Assembly (NCBI GenBank): GCA_030704615.1
Contig: CM060732.1
Coordinates: forward strand, 21,268,001 to 21,328,000
DNA length: 60,000 bases
Source: Takakia lepidozioides
Taxonomy: Eukaryota; Streptophyta; Takakiopsida; Takakiales; Takakiaceae
Direction of reading: 5' to 3'
Below the pieces are notes generated by a model. That model saw nothing but the letters and a program-made list of their open reading frames with translations. It searched no databases and had not been told where the DNA came from. Made by a program: the position numbers and the translations under genes. Shown here one piece after another: positions 22,482 through 31,090 of the stretch (position 1 is its first letter; each line of letters starts with the position of its first letter).

Positions 22482-23516
22482 GCGATTCTGTGCGACATAA
22501 AATTATTTGTCAAAAGAGCAGAGTATGGCCTTTGAACCCACTCAAACTTTATATCTTTTGAACCCACTCGATCCAACTTTCAATGTTGATAATGTAGTTG
22601 TTGAAGAAATGAGACGACTTACAACAATGGCACAACATAAATTGTCAATACCTATCATATCGCAATTGCGATATATGTTTTTGGTCGTGCAAACATTGAA
22701 TACTCGTTCCCTAAACCAATACCATTATGATATTATATCCGATTAAAACTTTCAAGCTTCACATATCTTATGAAAAACAATTATCGTCATCTAATTTAAA
22801 TTGGAACAGTTTCATTGATCACACCAATTTTTTTTTTATCGCATTTCATCATGGTCATGGCACTGCCATTTTATATGCCACTCACAATATTCTCTCGCAG
22901 CATGAATCATAGTGCACATATGACGGTGCCCAATTCATTTCCGCAACCTTCAATACAAATTCACGAAAAGCATCAAATGTACTTACAATTTATAAACCTC
23001 CTCATTACAAACATTTTTATTACATTTGGAGAATATGTACAATAAAACACCACACTATTGCCCAACCATATTTATTGGGGATTTCAATGCTAATATGTTA
23101 CAAGACTTCTAAGTTCTCAATATATCATGCTTCAAGATTACATGGAAACTCGTAAATTTCAAGTAACGTGCAAGGAAAGTACTACAGACGATGACTCTCA
23201 ACTTGACCATATATGGATAAATGCGCCATCCCAGCCATGCAAATCCGTTACGACCGAAGCATATTCGACCGATGACAAACCAGTTTATAATCTTGCTTTC
23301 AACTTCCCAATCATATTAGTCGTTTTATTCATCCAAAAAAAGATCAATCCACTCCAACATTATAGTTATCGCTTTTTGACCATTAAAATAATTATCCACA
23401 TTGTTTTACCAACAATAAAAATATCAATTTATCCTTCCCCCAACCCTTTTCACAAAATATCTTTCCCGTATAATAAAATCGACATAGACTTATGGAAAAG
23501 TCATCATTATATATAA
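22482..23516 (+). pseudogene. Helicase C-terminus and AP-endonuclease-like remnant of the Helentron-type element
   Basis: The 5' part (about 22510-22745) completes the helicase: SKEQ, LYLLNPLDPTFNVDNVVVEE and VVQTLNTRSLNQYHYDIISD. After several stops, an exonuclease-endonuclease-phosphatase-type fold is suggested by a degenerate IGDFNANMLQDF box (near 23075-23110) and by DDDSQLDHIWINAP with STDDKPVYNLAF (23190-23295). These correspond to the GDFN and SDH-like motifs of such nucleases. Such domains nick DNA in Helentrons and LINEs. The reading frame is broken throughout. Confidence 0.6.
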
Positions 23517-23520
23517 CAAA

Positions 23521-24129
23521 ACTTCCATCATTTATGATTTTATAAATCTTATTGCTTAAACCATTCAGATGTAATAAAAAATTATAAATTTATGTTTTAT
23601 CTATGTAAAAGGCAGGGCCTAAGTGTATGTCACGCCTTGTTTCTTTATTTATTTTAAAGCAACATATCCGCCAGGCTTCACACTTCTGTTTTCTTAGTTT
23701 TTTTTTTTTATGAATCAAAACCGTCGGCTTGGATGGTCCTAGCATTTTATTTTAATTGTTGGGTGATGTTTTTAAGAATTCGGGAAGGTCATAGATGGCG
23801 AATCTGATTATTTTTGAAATATAGGATTTCAGGACCACTAGGGATGGCGGTCCCGATTTTTTGTAAAATATTTTTGTTTGAAATCTTTCAATATGTTGGA
23901 ACTGCCAGAAATTACGGTCCCGATTTGTTTCTAAAATTTTCATAAAAATCTAGCCTCTAGGACAGCCACGGTTGTCTCTCTGGGATTGTTTTTAAAAAAT
24001 ATATATATTTCGTAAAGAAATACAGGACCACCAGCGGTACTAAGTTTTTCATATATATATATATACATATATTATGGGTATTCCTATAAAACATTGAGAC
24101 CGCCAAAAACAACATCAAGTTGATGTAGT
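23521..24129. other. Gene-free AT-rich spacer with a short (TA) microsatellite
   Basis: No coding sequence was recognised. A TATATATATATATA tract lies at about 24050-24066. GGTCCCGATTT recurs near 23850 and 23910, hinting at an old internal duplication. Confidence 0.45.
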
Positions 24130-24490
24130 TCTGGGCCCGTTTTGTTTTCTGGGCAATCAACAATGGGGAGAGATAAGAGGCTCCCTGGCAGATGACATTC
24201 CAACTACAATTGACAGTGCGACGTGGAAGGACACGACACAGGGCACGACACAAGGTCCTCTAACACAAACCGTCCATGCTCCCAGATATTCGCCACATGA
24301 CTAAAACCCGTTGTTTCCCATGAAGCCCACTTCCTGGACATATTGATAAGTGGTGCATAGTCAAGATTGAAGTTCCCAAAAAGAGGCTGCATGATGGCCT
24401 CAGCGAACATGGTGGCCCTGCGCTGGAAGAGAAAATGCCTAAGCTGAAGCCATGCACTCCAAATTGCATTCCAAGCTAGAGAGCCCACCT
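24130..24490 (-). pseudogene. LINE E ORF2 fragment (inverted 5' segment)
   Basis: This is part of the region between the LINE reverse transcriptase and the zinc-knuckle end. The translation SLAWNAIWSAWLQLRHFLFQ, EAIMQPLFGNFNLDYAPLI, RKWASWETTGFSHVANIW and GRFVLEDL matches LINE F (EAIRQPLFGNNNLDYAPLI, KKWATWESKGLSHIADI). Below 24253 the similarity continues in another frame (CQGASYLSPLLIAQKT). It is fragmentary and has no start or end of its own. Confidence 0.8.
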
Positions 24491-24499
24491 GATGGGTAT

Positions 24500-24780
24500 G
24501 TTTGGTGCCATGAACCCCATGGTCTTTGCCTATTTGGTTGGGTTGTATTCAAGGTATGCCCTTTCACGTGTTGCTGACAATTTCCTATTCTTCATATGGC
24601 ATTCATGGCCTTGGTTTTTTATCCTCACCTTTGGGGAATCCATCTTATATGCTTTCTTTGAGGACAGCTAGGAGACATGAATTGTTCCCTACAAGGGTTG
24701 TGGATTCTGAGCGCTAATCCTCTCCCTCCCCCAGGGATGGAGGCCTAGTGGGCCACCCATTCTCCTAGCTGGCCTGACCA
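24500..24780 (+). pseudogene. LINE E ORF2 fragment, 3' segment up to the copia D insertion
   Basis: A weakly conserved piece (NPSYMLSLRTARRHELFPTR, then SPSPRDGG) aligns with LINE F residues just upstream of its zinc-binding terminus (ESAFRIRVFE, IPDPKPPPGG). It contains stops. The sequence resumes at 29877 on the other side of copia D. Confidence 0.6.
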
Positions 24781-25105
24781 TGTTAGAATGTGTATTTATT
24801 CTACCCTCGACAACTCTCCCATATTTGTAGGATTAGATCAGGTCTGGTTACCTACCCACGACGGTGCTTAATTGCACATTGACGGTGATCCTTATCTCTT
24901 ACTATGAATAGTGACTAGAAGCCCAGCCTCTCCACATGACTCTCATTGTATATAGCCTTCTCATGCTTTCTGTTATATTCATTCTTTTCACTCTTGAGCA
25001 TACTGTTCTTTAGCACGTTGTTTCTTCTCACCGCCTGGTCATGTGTATGAATCTGTTGTTGCTGTGAGTGTCTACAGTAGCTTTAGATGTTCATGTTTTC
25101 CAACA
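24781..25105 (+). repeat. Copia D 5' LTR
   Basis: Direct repeat of 29547-29871. TGTATATAGCC near 24950 is the likely TATA region. The primer-binding site follows without a gap. Confidence 0.95.
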
Positions 25106-25117
25106 TGGTATCAGACC
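25106..25117 (+). other. Copia D primer-binding site
   Basis: TGGTATCAGACC directly follows the LTR. It matches the complement of initiator methionine tRNA except at one of the last bases (the usual sequence is TGGTATCAGAGC). Confidence 0.85.
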
Positions 25118-25245
25118 AACTAAAGTTAACGAGTGTGAACAGACGACAAGTAGCGTAGAACTAGATAGAAGCCGTTGCTCCTAGTGCACCGTAGATCAAC
25201 ATTGCATTATAGCATTAGACCAACGGTTCTCTCCAAGCTACGACT

Positions 25246-26040
25246 ATGGAACCCGTCGGCTCTACCCCACGGCTCATGGATAGATTTGGCGGTGAAGACT
25301 TTGCTCTTTGGAAATACAAGATGCAGCACATGTTGGTGCATCAAGAATTATGGAGCATCGTAACAGGGGAAGAAAAGCAACCTGTGGAGACAACTTCGAA
25401 GGGAGTTGGAAAGCAACCTGTAACTGACGGAAGTTCGAAGACAGATGAGGTGAGCAAATGGAAAGAGATGGATGGGAAGGCTCATTCCATCCTTGTTTGG
25501 CATCTCCAAGACTCTGTCATTCGACGCATCAAGACTTCAAAGACGGCATCTGAGGCTTGGAAGAAGCTAGAGGAGTTGTACGAAAAAAAATCTGTACTTG
25601 AGCAATTGATATTGCTTAGAAATGTGCTAACTTCCAGATTGCAAGAAGGGGGAAACCTTTATGATCACGTCAACAAGTTGAAAGATGCCATCGATCAGTT
25701 GGAGGCTGCAGAATGTAAGTCAGCCAAACGCTTCAACCTACTCATTCTTTTGAACAGTTTGCCAGTGTCATACGATAACGTGGTAGTATTCATTGGCAAC
25801 AACAAAAACATAAAGTGGGATGAAGCCGTGAGCATTCTTCTCCAAGAAGACACTCGTCAACGACAACTTGGATTGCACGGTGAAGAGACCACTGCATTAG
25901 TGGCCAGATATACCAAGAACCAAGCTGTTGGTAAGAAAAGTGTCCAGAATGCCAAGGCAAAAGATGGTAAGAATCCTGATCAGAAGAAAGTTGTCATCTT
26001 GATTGTTGGACTCAGGAGCCACACACCATATGACATCTAG
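25246..26040 (+). CDS. Copia D gag (UBN2-type capsid), zinc knuckle lost
   Basis: Capsid protein of the copia element, open for 264 codons. Typical copia gag features are FGGEDFALWKYKMQHMLVHQ, DGKAHSILVWHLQDSVIRRI, SEAWKKLEELYEKKS, LTSRLQEGGNLYDHVNKLKD and LLNSLPVSYDNVVVFI. The protein ends shortly after KDGKNPDQKKV. The CCHC zinc knuckle expected between this point and the protease is missing, and the frame then changes into the protease. A deletion therefore removed the RNA-binding module. Gag could still form particles but would be impaired in RNA packaging. Confidence 0.85.
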   Translation: MEPVGSTPRLMDRFGGEDFALWKYKMQHMLVHQELWSIVTGEEKQPVETTSKGVGKQPVTDGSSKTDEVSKWKEMDGKAHSILVWHLQDSVIRRIKTSKTASEAWKKLEELYEKKSVLEQLILLRNVLTSRLQEGGNLYDHVNKLKDAIDQLEAAECKSAKRFNLLILLNSLPVSYDNVVVFIGNNKNIKWDEAVSILLQEDTRQRQLGLHGEETTALVARYTKNQAVGKKSVQNAKAKDGKNPDQKKVVILIVGLRSHTPYDI

Positions 26041-27695
26041 ATCAGATTGGTTTGTGGAATTCCAAGAAGCCTATGTTCCAAGGAGAGTGAAAGTGGCCAA
26101 TGCCACTTATAGTGAAATTACAGGTCAGGGAACCATACTTACACAGCTTCCTAATGGCACGACCAATGAGCTAAAAGGTGTACTTTGTGTTCCAAGTCTA
26201 GAGAACAACCTCCTGGCAGTAAGTAAATTGGCAGATGAAGGTATGAATATTTTATTCAAGGAAAAAGGTTGTGAACTCTATGATGACGACTTGAATTTGA
26301 TGGCCAAAGGAGATAGAGTTGGGGATCTTTACTCATTGACACTAGTGCAACAGTATTGCGCAAAAGCATCCTTAAGTGGACAAGAAAATTCAGCAGAGAT
26401 ATGACATAAGAGTTTGGGGCATCTGAATTTTCAAACAATGCACTTGATGGAAAAAGCTCTAGCTGTCACATGGTTTAAGATTGAAGATGGATCACACCTA
26501 AAATTTTGCGAAGGGTGTTTGCTTGGTAAGCAATATAAGGCACCCATTCCTAAGACCACAAGCAGCAGGGCTGCCCATATGCTTGAGTTGGTCCACACTG
26601 ACGTGGTTGGACCGATGAGAGTTCCTTCACTTGGAGGGCAGAAGCATGCTACAGTGGCTCACTTTTGTCCAGTCTACTCTAATCTTACTCTTATTTTTCA
26701 TCTTCAAAACACAACAGCTTTGTTTGGAAACCAATTTTTGGGTGATCTCAAATTGAGTTGACAACAAAAATAAATTGCAACACCTAATTTAAAGTTCCTA
26801 TGAAAAAAGATATAAATGAAAGTAGACTAGTTTAGACTGGACAAAATTTTCGCAAAGTGAGCCACTGTAGCATGCTCTTGCCCTGGAGGAGCCAAGTATT
26901 TTGTGGCATTTACTGATGATTTCTCTAGGAGGGTGGTTGTCTATTGCTTGAAAAAAATCAGGCGTCCTTGATGCATTCAAGACCTTTCAAAGATTGCAGA
27001 AATGCAAACAAATTTGAAGTTGGCGATCAGGAGCGACAACGGTGGAGAGTTTACTTCTCTCACTTTCAAGGAATATTGCAGTCAAAATGGCATCCAGAGG
27101 TACACTTCTGTTCCTTACAATGCCTTTCAAAACGGCCTGGCTGAGAGAATGAACATGACGCTGATGGAGAGTGTATGTAGCATGATTCATGACAGCAAGT
27201 TGATCAAGGCTTTGTGGGCTGTTCAAAGCGGTAACTTCCGCAACGTATATTCGGAATCGAGTGATCACCACGGCATCTCCAACCAAGACTCCTGAAGAGA
27301 TTTGGTCTGGTAAGAAGCAAAGTGTTGATCATTTTAGGGTTTTCGGATGTGAGGCTTACGCTCATGTTCCAAAAGAAAAAAGAACCAAATTGGAGCCTAA
27401 GAGCGTGAAGTGCATTTTTGTGGGCTATAGTGAAGAAGCGAAGGGATACAAAATGTTTAATCCAAGCACGAGGAAGGTGTTCCATAGTAGGGATGTGGTA
27501 TTTGATGAATTCAATACAATACAGGGACAGGAGCTGAAATCTCATGGTGACACAGAATTGTGGAATCTTTGGGATTTCTTTCATGTCAACCCTATTGAGT
27601 GTTTTACAAGGAGGGAACTTGAAGAGCAGGTTCAAGAAAATCAGATCCATGATGCTCCACACGATGAAGAGAGACTGCAAGAAGTAAATGTGTAG
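26003..27695 (+). pseudogene. Copia D protease and integrase, interrupted by a MITE
   Basis: Protease active site LLDSGATHHMTS opens the region at about 26000. Then come a gag-pre-integrase segment (SLGHLNFQTMHLMEK, preceded by a stop at 26402) and the zinc-binding part (FCEGCLLGKQYKAP). The first catalytic Asp is in VHTDVVGPM. The frame is then broken by the MITE between LGG and AKYFVAFTDDFSR. The second Asp is in RSDNGGEFTS and the Glu in GLAERMN, with frame changes between. The tail (27261-27695) reads KTPEEIWSGKKQSVDHFRVF, GCEAYAHVPKEKRTK and FHSRDVVFDEFN. The integrase cannot be functional. Confidence 0.9.
26637..26883. mobile_element. 247-bp MITE inserted in the copia D integrase
   Basis: Long imperfect inverted repeats. 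The left end reads GGCAGAAGCATGCTACAGTG, and the complement of the right end is GGGCAAGAGCATGCTACAGT. Both continue through GGCTCACTTT and a TTTTGTCCAGTCTA block. Direct repeats TGGAG flank the insert (26632-26636 and 26884-26888). Removing the insert restores the integrase LGG-AKYF junction. Inside the ends, CAGTGGCTCAC flanked by TA recalls Tc1/mariner termini, so the family is uncertain. It has no coding capacity. Confidence 0.8.
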
Positions 27696-27716
27696 ATTGA
27701 TCTTGACGACAAAGAG

Positions 27717-29539
27717 TTGACATGTGATAGCATTGCAGATCGTGATGATTTGAGAACAACAGTTGAGGAAGATTCACATGAAGAGGTCGAAGCAGTAGCC
27801 TCTCCATCTGGACAATCACCTTCAGCAGGAGCAAATGAACACCTCAGTTGTCTGGACAACGTCAAGGTAAGAACTCGAAAGCCTTCACTAAAAGTCCGAG
27901 AAACCCTAGGTCATCCGATGAATTTATCAGCAATTACCGTACCTAGAAATGTTGACGAAGCATTGGAAAGTGATGCTACCGGATGGACAACTGCTATGCA
28001 AGCAGAATATGACTCTTTCATGAAGAATGGAACTTGGATACTTGCTGATCTCCCGGCAGGTAGGAAGGCAATAGGCTGCAAGTGGGTCTTTGCTATCAAG
28101 TACAAAGATAATGGGACGGTCGATAGACTGAAGGTCAGGTTGACAACCAAGGGATATTCACAACAGGAGGGAGTGGATTACTTCGATACTTTCTCACTGG
28201 TTGTGAAAATGGCGTCAGTAAGAACGTTGTTGGCTCTTGCAGCAGAACAAGATCTGGAGATACACCAAATGGACGTTAAAACAACATTCCTAAATGGTGA
28301 TTTGAAAGAAGAGATTTGAAAAAAGAGATTTATATGCAACAGCCCGAAGGTTTTGTTGTTGAAGGAGCCGAAGGAAAAGTATGCAAGCTCAAGAAATCTC
28401 TGTATGGATTGAAGTAATCCTCACGAGCTTGGTGCCAACGAATCGATCGATATTTGTTGGCTCAAGGGTTTCGGAGTGGAAAAGTGGATTCAAACGTTTA
28501 TGTGAAGCGAGCAGTAGAGTTGTTCGTCATCCTTGCTTTGTATGTTGACGATGCAATATTGATAAGCAACAATCTAACCTTTCTTAATGAGGTGAAGAAG
28601 GAGCTCGCAACAGAATTTGAGATGGTAGATTATGGGGATATCAACTACTGTCTTGGAATCCACATCATCCAAAACAGGGAGAAAATGACAGTCCATATCA
28701 GTCAGAAACGCTACTTGGAGAATGTGCTGCAGGAATTCAAGATGGAGGATTGTAAGCCTGTAGCCATACCCATGGAAGCAAACTCGAAGTTGTCCATTGA
28801 TATGTGTCCAACTTCAGCAAAAAAGCAGGAGCAGATGAAGGGAATACCATATCGACAGGCCATAGGTTGCCTTATGTATGCAGCGATTCTCACAAGACCT
28901 GATCTTGCCTTTGTTGTAGGTCTGTTAAGTCGCTTTATGGAAAATCCAGGTTACCTCCATTGGGCTGCGGTCAAGCGTGTGTTCAAGTATATCAAAGGCA
29001 CTATTGATTTTGGTATTACATTAGCCACAAGTGAGACATGTAGCAAATGTGGGATTTTGCAAGGATATTGCGATTCGGACTATGCAGGGGATGTGGATGC
29101 AAGGAAGTCCACATCTGGTTACTGTTTTACCTTGAATGGCGGGGTTATTTCCTGGCACAACAAGAAACAAACAGCCACGGCCCTATCAAGCACAGAGGCT
29201 GAGTACATGGCTGCCACAGAAGCTGCCAAGGAGGCCATTTGGTTGAGGAGATTACTCCATGACATTGGAATGAAGCAAATTGATCCTCCCAACCTCAAAT
29301 GTGACAACCAAAGTTGCATTGCACTGGCTAAGTTTCCCAAGTTTCACGGAAGATCCAAGCACATAGCAACTCAGTTTCACTTCATTCGAGAGAAAGTGGA
29401 GGAGGAAGAAATTTTGTTGGAATACTGTCCAACTAAATTGCAGGCTGCAGATATTTTTGCCAAGCCGCTGCCAAGGGCAAGCTTTGAACTTCACAGGGAA
29501 AAGCTACAAATAAGGCCTTTAAGTCGGGTTCAAAACTGA
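27717..29539 (+). pseudogene. Copia D reverse transcriptase and RNase H
   Basis: The reverse transcriptase starts with typical copia sequence (WILADLPAGRKAIGCKWVF, QEGVDYFDTFSLVVKMASV, IHQMDVKTTFLNGDL). It is then broken at 28318 by a short tandem duplication of GAAGAGATTTGAAAAA type, which introduces a stop. A second stop replaces the Q of LYGLKQS. A long open frame (28454-29539, 361 codons) follows. It holds the catalytic ALYVDDAIL, YCLGIHII, GCLMYAAILTRPDLAF and all copia RNase H blocks (GYCDSDYAGDVDARKSTSG, LSSTEAEYMAATEAAKEAIW, KHIATQFHFIREKVEEEE). Without its N-terminus this frame cannot make an active polymerase. Confidence 0.92.
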
Positions 29540-29546
29540 GCAGGAG

Positions 29547-29871
29547 TGTTAGAATGTGCATTTATTCTACCCTCGACAACTTTCCCATATTTGTAGGATT
29601 AGATCAGGTTTGGTTACCTACCCACGACGGTGCTTAATTGCACATTGACGGTGATCCTTATCTCTTACTATGAATAGTGACTAGAAGCCCAGCCTCTCCA
29701 CATGACTCTCATTGTATATAGCCTTCTCATGCTTTCCGTTATATTCATTCTTTTCACTCTTGAGCATACTGTTCTTTAGCACGTTGTTTCTTCTCACCGC
29801 CTGGTCATGTGTATGAATCTGTTGTTGCTGTGAGTGTCTACAGTAGCTTTAGATGTTCATGTTTTCCAACA
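29547..29871 (+). repeat. Copia D 3' LTR
   Basis: 325 bp, near-identical to the 5' LTR. It is preceded by the purine-rich GAGCAGGAG tract and followed directly by the GACCA duplication. Confidence 0.95.
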
Positions 29872-29876
29872 GACCA

Positions 29877-30500
29877 ATGAGAGTGGGCTTGGATGAACTC
29901 TTCCAAGTCTCATTTTCTTGGGTATACTGCCAAGCTTGGCTACAAATTGCTGCTAGGTTTAGCAAACTTCACTCTCAAATGGTCAAAGAAGTGGCAACAT
30001 ATTCCTAATGCCAGGATTCAATGGAAACACATTTGGAAGGACATTTGGCGCAAGGACACGGCCTCTAAGATTTCAGCCTTCTTTTGGAAAATTGCCAATA
30101 GAATTATGCCTGTGCAGCCCACATTTTTTATGACAATCCTGCTTGTATCATGTGCTCTGGAAGCTTTGTGGAATCAATTGAGCACTGCCTTATCAGCTGT
30201 CCCCAGGTCTGGAGATTGGTGTCTGCATTCTATTCCAAGTGGATGCTAGTGGGCTCTTTGTCCCCTCTGCTTCTGCTCCTTAATTGGGCTCAAGGCCATC
30301 TCTGGAACTCTTGCTCAGTGTGGTCTTGCCTCCATGTTCATACGTTGTGGTCTCTGTGGAAGTCCAGATGCTCGTTTAAATATGAGGGGCGTTGCCCCAT
30401 CATCATATCATTATTGCATAAGATTTTTGCAAATCTGATGACTGAGGGGTTTAAGGTATGGGGGTCAATATTGCTTGCAGCATGTGACAGGTGCGACGAA
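29877..30500 (+). pseudogene. LINE E ORF2 C-terminus (zf-RVT zinc-binding domain)
   Basis: This continues LINE E after copia D. The blocks LGYTAKLGYKLLLGLANFTL, WKHIWKDIWRKDTASKISAF and FWKIANRIMP match LINE F's end (LGYKVKIGYKLLLGNANFTA, KISAFLWKIANKILP). After a frame change, CSGSFVESIEHCLISCPQVW retains part of the C/H pattern of the zf-RVT domain, which is thought to help bind element RNA. It ends near HTLWSLWKSRCSF. Stops and frame changes make it a pseudogene. Confidence 0.85.
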
Positions 30501-31090
30501 GGGAGGCGGTAATAGCTTATCTTTTTTTGACCTCTCCTGGGGCAAGGATCACATCCTCTGCATCAGCATATCTGCCACGACCATTACCTGGCATTACGTC
30601 CTCCCCGATCAATGGCAAATCCCCGATTGATCCTGAAGATGCGGAGGTGAATTGGAGGCATCGCAAGCTTAGGATCCCCAGGGTTAAGGCGCTGCTGGTT
30701 TTTCATTTTTTATGCACGATAGTTAGATGGAGTCTTTAGCAGCTCCTTGTGGCTCTGCTTGCCTTGCACGCTTAGGTTCATTAGCTTTTGAACTCTGTTT
30801 CTTGAGATCCCATTGTGGACAAGCTTTTCTTGCTCCTGACTAGCTTAGATTCTTTTGGGGGCCTCTTGGCTCTTCGTGGCAGTTTTTCTGCTCGCTAGTT
30901 TTTTGGACCTAGCCTTGTTTGGCAGGAGTTTTCTCATCGTTCTGGCTCTGATAGATTCCCTTATAGGCGCAATGTCGCCCGCCTTCTCTATGCCCCTTCT
31001 CACTTATTCCCTGTTTGTTAGTCACCGAGTAGTTCCCCTTGTGTTTATGCCTTCACGGCCCCAGAGGTTATTTTTTCCTCTTGTATTTGC
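30501..31090 (+). other. 3' untranslated part of LINE E
   Basis: About 590 bp with no supported gene. It is rich in T and in CTTG/TTCTTG motifs, as in plant LINE 3' regions, and ends TTGTATTTGCAATG before a T-run that belongs to the tail of LINE F on the other strand. Confidence 0.5.

Larger units (their letters stand above)
18840..23520 (+). mobile_element. Decayed Helitron/Helentron-type element (helicase plus endonuclease), split by an insertion
   Basis: Two blocks on the same strand and in the same order identify it. The first is a PIF1-type helicase of Helitron elements (18849-20600). The second is an apurinic/exonuclease-endonuclease-phosphatase-like domain (about 22680-23310). That pairing is known from Helentrons, a Helitron variant. 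Joining the flanks of the 20602-22471 insertion brings the helicase C-terminus (SKEQ...LYLLNPLDPTF) into its expected place. No Rep domain and no terminal hairpin was recognised, and stops occur throughout, so boundaries are approximate and the copy is dead. Confidence 0.65.
24781..29871 (+). mobile_element. Complete Ty1-copia retrotransposon D
   Basis: 5,091 bp with 325-bp LTRs (24781-25105 and 29547-29871) that begin TGTTAGAATG and end CCAACA. The target duplication GACCA (24776-24780 and 29872-29876) is perfect. The gene order gag, protease, integrase, reverse transcriptase, RNase H is typical of copia. By eye the LTRs differ at only about four positions, all C/T. Even so, the coding region has many disabling lesions, including a MITE insertion in integrase. 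Confidence 0.96.
24130..31090 (+). mobile_element. L1-type LINE E, 5'-truncated and 5'-inverted, hosting copia D and LINE F
   Basis: The element consists of an inverted 5' piece (minus strand, about 24130-24490), a 3' piece (plus strand, about 24500-24780 and 29877-31090) and probably an A-rich tail at 50864-50881 beyond LINE F. The two coding pieces align with consecutive parts of LINE F's protein but lie in opposite orientations, the pattern left by twin priming in LINEs. Copia D splits the 3' piece with the duplication GACCA. LINE F seems to have landed at its 3' end. Element boundaries and target duplication were not found. Confidence 0.65.
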
